Of a DNA stretch of 64,000 nt, positions 18,753 through 29,404 are shown one piece after another. The stretch is taken from contig NZ_FNRM01000001.1 in NCBI RefSeq assembly GCF_900107845.1, forward strand, positions 227,747 through 291,746. Reading direction: 5' to 3'. This stretch comes from Alkalimonas amylolytica. Lineage in GTDB: Bacteria; Pseudomonadota; Gammaproteobacteria; Enterobacterales; Alteromonadaceae. The translations under genes and the position numbers were made by a program. The notes under the pieces are model-generated. The model had not been told where the DNA came from. It made no database searches and worked only from the letters and a program-made list of their open reading frames with translations. Within the stretch, counting starts at the first letter, position 1. Each line of letters starts with the position of its first letter.

Positions 18753-19646
18753 ATGCCAATGCTTGCCTCTCCCCCTGTGGGCCGGTTTGCTCCATCCCCA
18801 TCCGGCCCGTTGCATTTTGGTTCACTGGTGGCAGCTCTTGCCAGCTACCTGCAGGTTAAATCCAGCCAGGGTCTGTGGCTGGTTCGCATGGAAGATATCG
18901 ATGAACCCCGCTGCCAACCTGGCGCGGCCGACACTATTTTGCGCACTCTGGAGCAATTTGGTCTGTTGTGGGATGGACCTGTCTGGTATCAGAGCCAGCG
19001 CAAGGCCCGTTATCAGGCCATCTTTGAGCAGCTGCAACAGCAGGGACTGCTGTATGGCTGTGATTGCCCCCGTAAGTCCATTACTGCCATGGGCGGTCTT
19101 TACAATGGCTATTGCCGCCACCGGCAGCTCAGCAACTCCCCCTCACAACCGCTGGCCTGGCGCTTGCACTGCCCCGCTGTTGCTACCGAATTTACCGATC
19201 TGGTGCTGGGCAAACAGCAGCTGGATCCGGTTTTTTGCGAGGAGGATTATGTCATTAAACGCCGCGACGGCCTCTTTGCCTATCAATTGGTGGTGGTGGT
19301 CGATGATATGGATCAGGGGGTCACTGAAGTGATGCGTGGTGCTGATCTGCTCACGATGACCACACGCCAGCAGCAACTGTTTGCTTTGCTCGGCGCAACA
19401 GCACCCCGGTACGGCCATATTCCGCTGGCCAGCAGCAGCCCGGGCCAAAAGCTCAGCAAGCAAAATCATGCGCCCGCGCTGGATGCCTGCCAGGCCGTAC
19501 CCTTGCTGCTGCAGGCACTGCAGTACCTTGGCCAGCCAACACCGGCTGAACTGCAGTCGGCTTCGGTCGCCGAGCTGATTGCCTTTGCCGTCAGCAACTG
19601 GCACCTCGAGCTGGTGCCCAAACAGACAGAAATCCTGCTCAATTGA
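18753..19646 (+). CDS. gluQ: Glutamyl-Q tRNA(Asp) synthetase
   Basis: This 297-residue truncated GluRS paralogue attaches glutamate to queuosine in tRNA-Asp. The class I signature is at the N-terminus (FAPSPSGPLHFGSLVAA). The zinc-binding cysteines are in YGCDCPRK and YCRHRQ, and a KMSKS-like motif appears as GQKLSKQN. There is no anticodon-binding domain, as expected. The gene is directly coupled to dksA (ATG one base after its stop). Confidence 0.95.
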   Translation: MPMLASPPVGRFAPSPSGPLHFGSLVAALASYLQVKSSQGLWLVRMEDIDEPRCQPGAADTILRTLEQFGLLWDGPVWYQSQRKARYQAIFEQLQQQGLLYGCDCPRKSITAMGGLYNGYCRHRQLSNSPSQPLAWRLHCPAVATEFTDLVLGKQQLDPVFCEEDYVIKRRDGLFAYQLVVVVDDMDQGVTEVMRGADLLTMTTRQQQLFALLGATAPRYGHIPLASSSPGQKLSKQNHAPALDACQAVPLLLQALQYLGQPTPAELQSASVAELIAFAVSNWHLELVPKQTEILLN

Positions 19647-19665
19647 TGACTGTGGTGCTTTTTTA

Positions 19666-19696
19666 TTGCACGGTTTGGCATAAAATGCGGTAAAAT
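19666..19696 (+). promoter_or_regulatory. Possible pcnB promoter
   Basis: TTGCAC at 19666 and TAAAAT at 19691 have a 19-base spacer, in the 110-base gap between gluQ and pcnB. The spacing is longer than optimal; a second TAAAAT at 19681 is too close. This is only a candidate. Confidence 0.3.
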
Positions 19697-19756
19697 AACA
19701 GCCTAACTATCTCAATGCTGCCAAGGCAGCCTATTATTACGATTCAGGAGCTTGCC

Positions 19757-21187
19757 ATTATTTCCCGTGTGCTCGATTTTTGCCGGCGCAATCTGCGTAA
19801 GGGCAACAAAGCTGAGAAAAAAACCGCTTTGGTATCACCTGGCGTCTTGCCTCCGCTGAAGCGGCTTAGCCGCGACCAACACCCGATTTCTCGCAAACAA
19901 ATCAGCCCCAATGCGCTGAAAGTGCTGTATCGATTAAAAGACGCAGGCTTTGAAGCCTATTTGGTTGGTGGTTGCATTCGCGATCTGATGCTGGGGCTGG
20001 AGCCCAAAGACTTTGATGTGGCTACCAATGCCAAGCCGGAAGAAGTACGGCAAGTGTTTCGCAATTGTCGGCTGATTGGTCGGCGTTTTCGGCTGGCACA
20101 TGTCTTATTTGGTCGCGAAGTCATTGAAGTCGCTACCTTCCGTGGCCACCACAGCCAGCCGGATGAAAGTGAAGAAGGCCAACATCAGCTGTCCAAAGCC
20201 AGTGAAGAAGGGCTGATCCTGCGCGATAATGTCTATGGCAGCATTGAAGAAGATGCCGAGCGCCGGGACTTTACCATCAATGCGCTTTACTACTCGATCA
20301 ACAACTTTGAAGTGCTGGATTTTGCCAATGGTATCGAGGCCATTGCCGAACGTAAAATTGAACTGATTGGCGATCCTGAAACCCGTTACCGGGAAGATCC
20401 GGTGCGCATACTGCGCGCCATCCGTTTTGCTACCAAGCTCAATATGCAGATAGCCCCAGGCACTGCCGAGCCGATCCCACAGCTGGCGTCTTTGTTAAAA
20501 AGCATCCCGCCAGCCCGTTTGTTTGAAGAGTTCCTGAAACTGTTTTTGGCCGGCAAAGCCTTCGACAACTTTATGCTGATGAAGCAGCACGGCATCATCA
20601 AGCAGCTGCTGCCGTCTTTACACAAAGCCATTGCTCAGGAGCCTGAAGGCAAGGTCTTTCAGTTGGTCAGCCAGGCACTGCAGGATACCGATCAACGGGT
20701 TGCTGACGATAAACCAGTGACACCAGCCTTTTTGTTCGCTGCCTTTTTGTGGTATCCGGTTGAAATCCGCAGCCAGACCCTGCAGCTGGAAAGCGGCTTG
20801 CCGCCGGTGGATGCACTCAATATTGCCATGACGGAGATATTAAGCGATTTGCAGCAGCGTATTGCACTGCCAAAACGCTTTAGTCTGGTCACCCGCGATA
20901 TCTGGTCGCTGCAAAACCGGTTGGCACGCAGTCGCGGTAAGCGGGCACTGACTTTGCTGCAATTGCCTAAATTCAGGGCCGGTTACGACTTTCTGCTGCT
21001 GCGCGCCAAAGCCGAAGGCGGCGAGTTGCAGCAACACGCCGACTGGTGGCAGCGTTTCCAGCAGGAAAATGAAAGCGGTCAGCAACAAATGCTGCAACAA
21101 GCAGGCCCCGCAGCCGACGGCCCATCCGGCAAAACCCGGCGCCGGCGCAATTACAAACGCAAGCGCAGCAGTCAGCCAAAACCATGA
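19757..21187 (+). CDS. pcnB: Poly(A) polymerase I, probable AUU start
   Basis: This ~476-residue enzyme adds 3' poly(A) tails that promote RNA decay. The nucleotidyltransferase motif is YLVGGCIRDLMLG with the DFDVATNA aspartates, followed by RRFRLAHV and RRDFTINAL. A basic C-terminal tail (KTRRRRNYKRKRS) likely binds RNA. I place the start at ATT 19757. A strong AGGAG lies 6 bases upstream, and the following residues (ISRVLDFCRRNLRK) align with the E. coli N-terminus, which is known to start with AUU. The in-frame ATG at 19715 has no ribosome site. The 3' end overlaps folK by 4 bases. Confidence 0.93.
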   Translation: MISRVLDFCRRNLRKGNKAEKKTALVSPGVLPPLKRLSRDQHPISRKQISPNALKVLYRLKDAGFEAYLVGGCIRDLMLGLEPKDFDVATNAKPEEVRQVFRNCRLIGRRFRLAHVLFGREVIEVATFRGHHSQPDESEEGQHQLSKASEEGLILRDNVYGSIEEDAERRDFTINALYYSINNFEVLDFANGIEAIAERKIELIGDPETRYREDPVRILRAIRFATKLNMQIAPGTAEPIPQLASLLKSIPPARLFEEFLKLFLAGKAFDNFMLMKQHGIIKQLLPSLHKAIAQEPEGKVFQLVSQALQDTDQRVADDKPVTPAFLFAAFLWYPVEIRSQTLQLESGLPPVDALNIAMTEILSDLQQRIALPKRFSLVTRDIWSLQNRLARSRGKRALTLLQLPKFRAGYDFLLLRAKAEGGELQQHADWWQRFQQENESGQQQMLQQAGPAADGPSGKTRRRRNYKRKRSSQPKP

Positions 21188-21693
21188 GCGTACAGAGCAA
21201 GCAGCGTTGCTTTATCGGCCTGGGCGCTAACCTGAATGAACCAGTGGCGCAACTACAACGTGCCATCGCAGCGCTGGCCGGGCTACCGGCATCAAAGCTG
21301 GGCCAGGTGTCGTCCTTGTATGCTTCCAGGCCGATGGGACCACAGGATCAACCCGATTACGTCAATGCCGTGGCCGAACTGCATACCGAACTGGCCCCAT
21401 TGCAGTTGCTGGATGCCTTGCAGCAGATTGAGCAGCAGCAAGGCCGGCTACGTAAAGCCGAGCGCTGGGGACCGCGCACGCTGGACTTGGATCTGCTGCT
21501 CTATGGCAATGAACAGCTAAACTCTGAGCGCCTGACGGTGCCGCATTACGGCCTGGCCGAACGTGAGTTTGTGCTCTACCCTTTGCAAGAGATAGCAGCC
21601 GACCTGCAGTTACCGGATGGCCGCAGCATTCACGGCTTGTGCCAACAGGTACCCCGCCGAGGATTAACGGTGGTGACTCCGGCACCCCGTTAA
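21184..21693 (+). CDS. folK: 6-hydroxymethyl-7,8-dihydropterin pyrophosphokinase
   Basis: This 169-residue enzyme transfers pyrophosphate from ATP to 6-hydroxymethyl-dihydropterin in folate synthesis. Signatures seen are IGLGANLNEP at the N-terminus, a QPDYVNAVAEL segment, and the HPPK signature RWGPRTLDLDLLLYG with the paired aspartates that bind magnesium. The ATG overlaps the stop of pcnB by 4 bases. The order pcnB-folK-panB-panC is standard in gammaproteobacteria. Confidence 0.96.
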   Translation: MSVQSKQRCFIGLGANLNEPVAQLQRAIAALAGLPASKLGQVSSLYASRPMGPQDQPDYVNAVAELHTELAPLQLLDALQQIEQQQGRLRKAERWGPRTLDLDLLLYGNEQLNSERLTVPHYGLAEREFVLYPLQEIAADLQLPDGRSIHGLCQQVPRRGLTVVTPAPR

Positions 21694-21705
21694 AACAAAC
21701 TTGCA

Positions 21706-21733
21706 GCGCACCCCGCTTTATGACAAGGTGCGC
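21706..21733 (+). other. Inverted repeat between folK and panB
   Basis: GCGCACC (21706-21712) and GGTGCGC (21727-21733) form a 7-base-pair stem with a 14-base loop in the 73-base folK-panB gap. There is no U-tract, so a simple terminator is unlikely. It may only modulate readthrough. Confidence 0.3.
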
Positions 21734-21766
21734 AGCGGATTGATTGAAAGAGGTCAGAGCAGATAA

Positions 21767-22561
21767 ATGGCTAAAATTACCACCGCCGTACTGCAAAAAA
21801 TGAAACAGCAGGGCGATAAAATCACCTCCTTAACCGCCTACGATGCCAGCTTTGCCAAGCTGTTTGCCGATGAAGGCGTGGAAGTGCTGCTGATTGGTGA
21901 CTCGCTGGGTATGGTGCTGCAGGGCCATGGTGATACCTTGCCTGTGACCGTGCAGGACATCGCCTATCATACCCGCTGCGTCCGTGCCGGCGCGCCCGAT
22001 GCCTTTGTGATTGCCGATCTGCCCTTTATGAGTTACGCCAGCACCGAACAGGCCTTTGCCTCCGTTACCCCGCTGATGCAAGCCGGTGCCAATATGGTGA
22101 AGCTGGAAGGCGGCGACTTTCTGCTGCCTACTGTGCAGGCGCTGACCGAGCGTGGTGTGCCGGTGTGTGGCCATTTAGGGTTAACCCCCCAATCGGTGCA
22201 CTTGTTCGGTGGCTACAAAGTACAGGGCCGCAGCAACAAACAAGCCGATGCCATGCTGCGTCAGGCCCAAGCACTGCAAGCAGCAGGTGCCCAGTTGCTG
22301 GTATTGGAGTGCATCCCGGTAGAGCTGGCCAATCGTATTACGGCAGCGCTCAGCATTCCGGTGATTGGCATAGGTGCCGGTGCTGGTACCGATGGCCAGG
22401 TGCTGGTGATGCATGATTTGCTGGGCATCAGCAGTGGCTATATCCCAAAATTCTCGAAAAACTTTTTGCAGCAAACCGGTGAAATCCGCTCGGCCATCCG
22501 CCAGTACGTGGCCGATGTAAAAAGCCAGAGCTTCCCGGCTGCCGAGCACAGTTTCCAGTAA
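21767..22561 (+). CDS. panB: 3-methyl-2-oxobutanoate hydroxymethyltransferase
   Basis: This 264-residue enzyme makes ketopantoate from 2-oxoisovalerate and methylene-tetrahydrofolate, the first committed step of pantothenate synthesis. Family motifs are [40 protein letters not shown] and [11 protein letters not shown] glycine-rich [14 protein letters not shown] follows near the C-terminus. Length matches E. coli PanB (264). panC begins 3 bases downstream. Confidence 0.97.
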   Translation: MAKITTAVLQKMKQQGDKITSLTAYDASFAKLFADEGVEVLLIGDSLGMVLQGHGDTLPVTVQDIAYHTRCVRAGAPDAFVIADLPFMSYASTEQAFASVTPLMQAGANMVKLEGGDFLLPTVQALTERGVPVCGHLGLTPQSVHLFGGYKVQGRSNKQADAMLRQAQALQAAGAQLLVLECIPVELANRITAALSIPVIGIGAGAGTDGQVLVMHDLLGISSGYIPKFSKNFLQQTGEIRSAIRQYVADVKSQSFPAAEHSFQ

Positions 22562-22564
22562 ACC

Positions 22565-23407
22565 ATGAAAACCTTAACCACCATCGACAGCCTGCGGGCT
22601 GAGATTGCCAGCTGGCGTAAGGCTGGCGAGCGCATTGGCTTTGTGCCAACCATGGGCAACTTGCATCAGGGCCATTTACGCCTGGTGGAGGTGGCCAAAC
22701 ATCAGGCTGATCGGGTTATTGTCAGTATTTTCGTTAATCCGATGCAATTTGGTGCCAACGAAGATCTCGACAGCTACCCCCGCACGCTGGAGGATGATTG
22801 CCGGGCGTTGCAGCAGCTGCACACCGATGCGGTCTTTACCCCAACACCGGAGCTGATTTATCCGCGCGGCCTTAGCGAGCAAACCTTTGTGGAAGTGCCC
22901 AAACTGGGCGATCACCACTGCGGTGCCAGCCGGCCCGGCCATTTCCGCGGGGTGTCTACCGTGGTCTGCAAACTGTTTAATCTGGTGCAGCCGGACATCG
23001 CCTGCTTTGGCCAGAAAGACTACCAGCAACTGGCGATTATCCGCCAGATGGTTGAAGACTTGTCTTTTCCTATCGAGATCATTGGCGTGCCGACCGAACG
23101 TGCGGCTGATGGTTTGGCACTCAGCTCCCGCAATGGCTATCTTACTGCAGAGCAGCGCGCTCAGGCGCCAAGGTTGCAACAGGTGCTGCAACAAGTGGCA
23201 ACTCAAATCAAAACGAGCGATGCCGATTTTCGCAGCATTGAAACCGCTGCCAAAACCCAGCTCGAAGCCGTCGGCTTTATACCGGACTACCTGACCATCA
23301 GCGATCGCAGCAGCTTATTGCCAGCCGAACACCGGCAGCAACCCCTGGTGATCCTGGCCGCCGCCTGGCTTGGCAAAACCAAACTGCTGGATAACCTGGA
23401 GGTGTAA
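22565..23407 (+). CDS. panC: Pantothenate synthetase
   Basis: This 280-residue enzyme condenses pantoate with beta-alanine using ATP. FVPTMGNLHQGHLRLV is the HIGH-type nucleotide motif. VSIFVNPMQFG, the GHFRGVSTVV loop, FGQKDYQQL and SSRNGYL (KMSKS-equivalent region) follow. There is no panD downstream; cutA starts directly after the stop. The beta-alanine it needs is probably made by the PLP decarboxylase at 35565-37262. Confidence 0.97.
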   Translation: MKTLTTIDSLRAEIASWRKAGERIGFVPTMGNLHQGHLRLVEVAKHQADRVIVSIFVNPMQFGANEDLDSYPRTLEDDCRALQQLHTDAVFTPTPELIYPRGLSEQTFVEVPKLGDHHCGASRPGHFRGVSTVVCKLFNLVQPDIACFGQKDYQQLAIIRQMVEDLSFPIEIIGVPTERAADGLALSSRNGYLTAEQRAQAPRLQQVLQQVATQIKTSDADFRSIETAAKTQLEAVGFIPDYLTISDRSSLLPAEHRQQPLVILAAAWLGKTKLLDNLEV

Positions 23408-23722
23408 GTGGCTGAGTTCTGCCTGGTGATGACCACCTGCCCCAATCAGCAGGAAGCGGATCAAATCACCGCTGCACTGCTTAAGCAACAGCTAGCGGCC
23501 TGCATTCAGCAGCAAAGCGTCAACAGCCACTATGTCTGGCAAGGCAAGCTGGAGCAAAGCAGCGAAATCCTGCTGCTGATCAAAACCGCAGGCCACTGCT
23601 ACCCAGCGCTGGAAGCCGAAATCCGTAAGCTGCACAGCTACGACACTCCGGAGATAATCCAGCTGCCGATAGAAGCTGGCTTTGCCGATTACCTGCAGTG
23701 GGTCAAAGATAGCTGCCGCTAG
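23408..23722 (+). CDS. cutA: Divalent-cation tolerance protein CutA
   Basis: This 104-residue protein of the trimeric, PII-like CutA fold has the N-terminal VMTTCPNQQEADQI segment. AACIQQ, the SHYVWQGKLE stretch and the EILLLIKT strand follow. A C-terminal HSYDTPEIIQLPI is diagnostic. The start is GTG at 23408, immediately after the panC stop. The family is historically linked to copper/divalent-cation tolerance in E. coli, but the molecular role is uncertain. Confidence 0.92.
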   Translation: MAEFCLVMTTCPNQQEADQITAALLKQQLAACIQQQSVNSHYVWQGKLEQSSEILLLIKTAGHCYPALEAEIRKLHSYDTPEIIQLPIEAGFADYLQWVKDSCR

Positions 23723-23793
23723 AACATCGAGTGAAAGTGATTCCTGTGCAACAGCGCTGCGTCTAGCAAGGCGCAGGCACAATCCATTCAGAG

Positions 23794-23970
23794 CTAATTG
23801 ACGGATTCGATGGTCTCAAAGCTGCAGGCAATAACACTGCCTCTTACAGTTCGCTCTGCCGCAGCTAACAACTCCGCTCGACGCTCAGGCGTCAAAACGG
23901 TCTTAAAGTCGTCGCTTTCAATGTCGTTAAGTACCTGCGTTTCATCTTGATCCAGTTTCCTGATCACCAT
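23794..23970 (-). CDS. Small unknown protein, possible antitoxin remnant
   Basis: This 58-residue protein has an ATG at 23970, AAGGA 7 bases upstream, and begins 2 bases after the stop of the membrane protein gene, so it looks cotranscribed. The sequence is acidic then helical (DQDETQVLNDIESDDFKTVL, then TPERRAELLAAAERTVRG). The pattern of an acidic N-terminus followed by a short E/R-rich helix recalls the N-terminal part of CopG-type antitoxins. The DNA-binding ribbon-helix-helix part is not present, and no toxin gene is adjacent. The function is unknown. Confidence 0.55.
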   Translation of the reverse strand: MVIRKLDQDETQVLNDIESDDFKTVLTPERRAELLAAAERTVRGSVIACSFETIESVN

Positions 23971-23972
23971 AC

Positions 23973-24647
23973 TTAATCCTTTGGCTTTTCTCTTGATAGA
24001 TTTATCTTTAGTGATTTGTTGTGATTTTTTAGTTTGAAATACAACACAACCCCAAAAGCTGCAACAATCAACAAGACAAGAGCTAGTTTTTTATTGTCGG
24101 AACTCTTAATATCAGCGTATTGAACAAAGTCTGAGTAGGAAACAATCGCTTCTTTTCCTGAACGAATTTCCCACACCTCATAACGACCAGAGCTCAATAC
24201 CCGGATCTTGGTGCCAGGCTCAAGTTCGGTTAACTTTTGCCAGGTGCCGGCAACTCGGAACTTACGATCACCAACATGAAGATCATAGAACACAACACCA
24301 CGCCTGTTGTAAGTCTGGCGGATACCATGGTATTCGCCATAGTACGAGTGCAATACTGAATAGCTTGGTACTTGATTTCCCGTAAAGAAAAAAGGCAGTA
24401 GCACGATGATGGCTATTGAGCAGTACAGCCAATATTTTTGCTGTGCTGCTGACTCTGGTTTTTTTAACCAGATAATTTCTTGGGTGGAAGATTTCTCTGC
24501 AACAGATTGTTCTTGCCGTTTGGCAATCCAATGATCCAGTTCTTTTGCTCGCTCTGGATAACGCTCTGCATTCAGATGTTTTTTAGCATCAATTAAGCTC
24601 GCTAATGAATATCTTGAATAATCAGGTGCACCAAAAAAGCCCGCCAA
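23973..24647 (-). CDS. Unknown two-helix membrane protein
   Basis: This 224-residue protein has an N-terminal helical soluble part (ASLIDAKKHLNAERYPERA). A membrane helix lies at about residues 75-90, followed by a ~90-residue periplasmic beta-rich domain (RGVVFYDLHVGDRKFRVAG, then LEPGTKIRVLSSGRYEVWEI). A second C-terminal helix and a basic tail follow. The layout resembles DUF3592-like proteins, but I cannot name a family. It is cotranscribed with the 58-residue gene downstream, and the local base composition is more AT-rich than in panBC. Its stop codon sits 2 bases before that gene's start. Confidence 0.65.
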   Translation of the reverse strand: MAGFFGAPDYSRYSLASLIDAKKHLNAERYPERAKELDHWIAKRQEQSVAEKSSTQEIIWLKKPESAAQQKYWLYCSIAIIVLLPFFFTGNQVPSYSVLHSYYGEYHGIRQTYNRRGVVFYDLHVGDRKFRVAGTWQKLTELEPGTKIRVLSSGRYEVWEIRSGKEAIVSYSDFVQYADIKSSDNKKLALVLLIVAAFGVVLYFKLKNHNKSLKINLSREKPKD

Positions 24648-24884
24648 GTTGAGTTCCTTCTATATAACCCAAAAAAAAGGAGAGTCCTCACCACTTTTAA
24701 TCTTAATTGACTCATTAATCAACAATAAGAGAATTGATTCGAATAATTATTGAAAGTGGAGTTAACTATGGCTTATTAACAGCTGAAAAACAGAGCCCAC
24801 GCACTGGCATCCCGCTCATGCTGTTGTTGATAGTTCAGGATGCTGTGCATAGGTTTTTTAGACTCCAAATAGGTTGCACTTAAC
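24648..24884. other. Gap between hipA and membrane protein gene
   Basis: This AT-rich ~237-base stretch contains no convincing coding frame. It has TTAAT...ATTAA-type dyad sequence near 24710-24725. No tRNA or attachment site was seen. Confidence 0.5.
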
Positions 24885-26159
24885 CTAATCAGCTTTTATC
24901 TGAAAGTCTTTGGGCAAATTTCGCCAGTGTTCTTTTAACTGACGCTGGTGCTCGTCATTCATTGGCAGATCCTTGATGGCTTCTGGCCACAAGGCTCTAG
25001 CCTTTGTTATCACATCATCCAGGTGTGGTTTGATAGCCCGCCATGGGATCCCTGCCCGGTCTGCCCACCATTGAAAATTCGCCAGTGAAACATCGTACCA
25101 GGCTTTGGTTTTCCCTAAATTGAGCGCAAACTGCCTTTCACCATCCATATAGACACTGGTGGTTAGGATATCGTAGGCCGGGGAAAGTCTTGGCGTGACT
25201 TGATCTGCATAGAGCAAGCTCCAATTTTTCAGGTGCGCATCGCCATTGGCGAGCAGAATATTCACCAATAATCGTCTGGCAAACTGTTGTGCATCCGCCA
25301 GGCCATCGCCAGAAAAGTCATAGAGAATCTTGCCGATTTGCTCATAGCTTGCCGAGTTGTATTTTTCGTGAGGATACTTCACCAATACCTGAGCAAAATC
25401 TTCCATGTGAATACGCGTATCCTGCTCGCGGTCAAAACGCTTGATCGCAAAAGCCAGCTTTTCATCCGGCAAGTTAATTTGCGGCAAATTATCCAGTTTA
25501 TTTAGTTCAACCAGTTTGATATCAGGGATATGGATGCCAACCAATGCCGCTAGTCGCATCGCAGTGTACTCGTTTAACGGGACATCTTTGTGCCTGGTCG
25601 ATGGTGTCTTTACAATCCAATCTCCCAGGATATCCCCATTGGCAAGATTGTAGCGCCCATCCTTTTCCTTCATGGAGAATTTCATCTGAACCCCGGCCAA
25701 AGAAAACTTGTTTTCCTTTGCACCTTTGTCAAATTTTACCGCTCTCACTTTGCCATGCGAGCTCAGTACAGTTGCTGGCACCTCTTCCGGATCCATAGGT
25801 TCAGCTACCAGGGCACCAGGCAAATCGGCTCCCAAACAGGTAAGAAGATGGAATTCCTGATCGACATGAACTTTAAGCCCCTGCGCGATCAACTCCCTAA
25901 GCGCGCCTTCTGGCAGTAAATTAGACAAGGTAGGGTGCAATCGTTGGTTTCGCGACCAGGGTTCTGACATAAGCTTTTCAGCTTTTGGGAAAGCTGGGTG
26001 AGTAATCAAACTAAATGTCGGGCGATGAATATCGTGTTTAAACGCCTCGGTAAAACTCAAAACATTCTTGCCGCCCTGATAACCAACCAGATAACCCACC
26101 AAGTGGTTATGCAACCTCAGCCTGAGTACCTTGACCTCTTCTGCATAGCTGGCACTCAC
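24885..26159 (-). CDS. hipA: HipA-type serine/threonine kinase toxin
   Basis: This 424-residue HipA-family kinase can arrest growth when free of its antitoxin. Seen are the N-terminal subdomain with HPTLSNLLPEG and the glycine-rich SLAGVQMKFS at residues 153-162. K184 in WIVKTPS likely binds ATP. Catalytic NGDAHLKNW at 305-313 and the metal-binding D330 in SPAYDILT complete the active site. All key kinase residues appear intact. In E. coli the substrate is glutamyl-tRNA synthetase; the target here is unknown. Its start overlaps the hipB stop by 4 bases. Confidence 0.93.
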   Translation of the reverse strand: MSASYAEEVKVLRLRLHNHLVGYLVGYQGGKNVLSFTEAFKHDIHRPTFSLITHPAFPKAEKLMSEPWSRNQRLHPTLSNLLPEGALRELIAQGLKVHVDQEFHLLTCLGADLPGALVAEPMDPEEVPATVLSSHGKVRAVKFDKGAKENKFSLAGVQMKFSMKEKDGRYNLANGDILGDWIVKTPSTRHKDVPLNEYTAMRLAALVGIHIPDIKLVELNKLDNLPQINLPDEKLAFAIKRFDREQDTRIHMEDFAQVLVKYPHEKYNSASYEQIGKILYDFSGDGLADAQQFARRLLVNILLANGDAHLKNWSLLYADQVTPRLSPAYDILTTSVYMDGERQFALNLGKTKAWYDVSLANFQWWADRAGIPWRAIKPHLDDVITKARALWPEAIKDLPMNDEHQRQLKEHWRNLPKDFQIKAD

Positions 26160-26485
26160 TGGTCATCCCCCAATAAATCCTGCCATGGATCATCAGAGAG
26201 GCTTTTCTTGGTCTCCTCGTGATCTGGCGCTGAGGGTCGTTGATCAAGCGCTGAAGGCTTTTCCTCCAACAGCGCCAATACGGCACTAAGCTTATCTTTT
26301 GGGATCAGCAGAAGTTCACTGCTTAAGCCCTTAGCTATCAGCTCCAACGTATCCAACCTGGGGTTTCCCCTGGACTCGAGGCGCTGGTATTGCTGGCGTG
26401 AAATACCAACACGCAACAGCATATCGTTTTGCTTAAGACCGAGCGTTAAACGCCGCTGCTTTATCTGCTGAAGTAAAGATGTCAT
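26156..26485 (-). CDS. hipB: HipB-type helix-turn-helix antitoxin
   Basis: This 109-residue protein begins with an XRE-type helix-turn-helix (residues ~5-60: IKQRRLTLGLKQNDMLLRVGISRQQYQRLE). A longer acidic C-terminal tail of about 50 residues (to DPWQDLLGDDQ) follows. It would bind and silence HipA and repress its own operon. It precedes hipA with a 4-base overlap. Repeated GTTGC elements upstream (26502-26575) are candidate operators. Confidence 0.9.
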   Translation of the reverse strand: MTSLLQQIKQRRLTLGLKQNDMLLRVGISRQQYQRLESRGNPRLDTLELIAKGLSSELLLIPKDKLSAVLALLEEKPSALDQRPSAPDHEETKKSLSDDPWQDLLGDDQ

Positions 26486-26501
26486 CTAAGTAGTCATATA
26501 A

Positions 26502-26575
26502 GTTGCTTTTCCGTCATTAAGAAACATGCTAGTTGCCTAACACGCAAAAAGCAACAAATGCGTTGCTTTTTGCGT
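26502..26575. promoter_or_regulatory. Repeated GTTGC elements and 14-bp inverted repeat before hipBA
   Basis: GTTGC occurs at 26502, 26532 and 26562, exactly 30 bases apart. A perfect inverted repeat ACGCAAAAAGCAAC (26542-26555) / GTTGCTTTTTGCGT (26562-26575) has a 6-base loop. The spacing by about three helical turns fits a multi-site HipB operator. The hairpin with flanking A5/T5 could instead or also terminate acnA, which ends at 26615 on the same strand. Confidence 0.5.
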
Positions 26576-26614
26576 AAGTCCAACAAGGATTGAAGTAGTA
26601 ACTGCTGCCACGCC

Positions 26615-29269
<2,655 letters not shown>

Positions 29270-29404
29270 AACCTTGCTCCTTAATCGTGTGCTGGCCAAT
29301 GGGAGTAGCGTGCGCAGCTGTCTGTTCGTATCATGGCAACAGGTCTATCAGCTTAGTGGACAGATGACGGCACCGCCAATCCAACTACCTATTTATGCAT
29401 GGGG

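Noticed and set aside
19715-19756. ATG at 19715 as pcnB start
   Set aside because: It lacks a ribosome site and adds residues not seen in the family, whereas ATT 19757 has AGGAG at the right distance.
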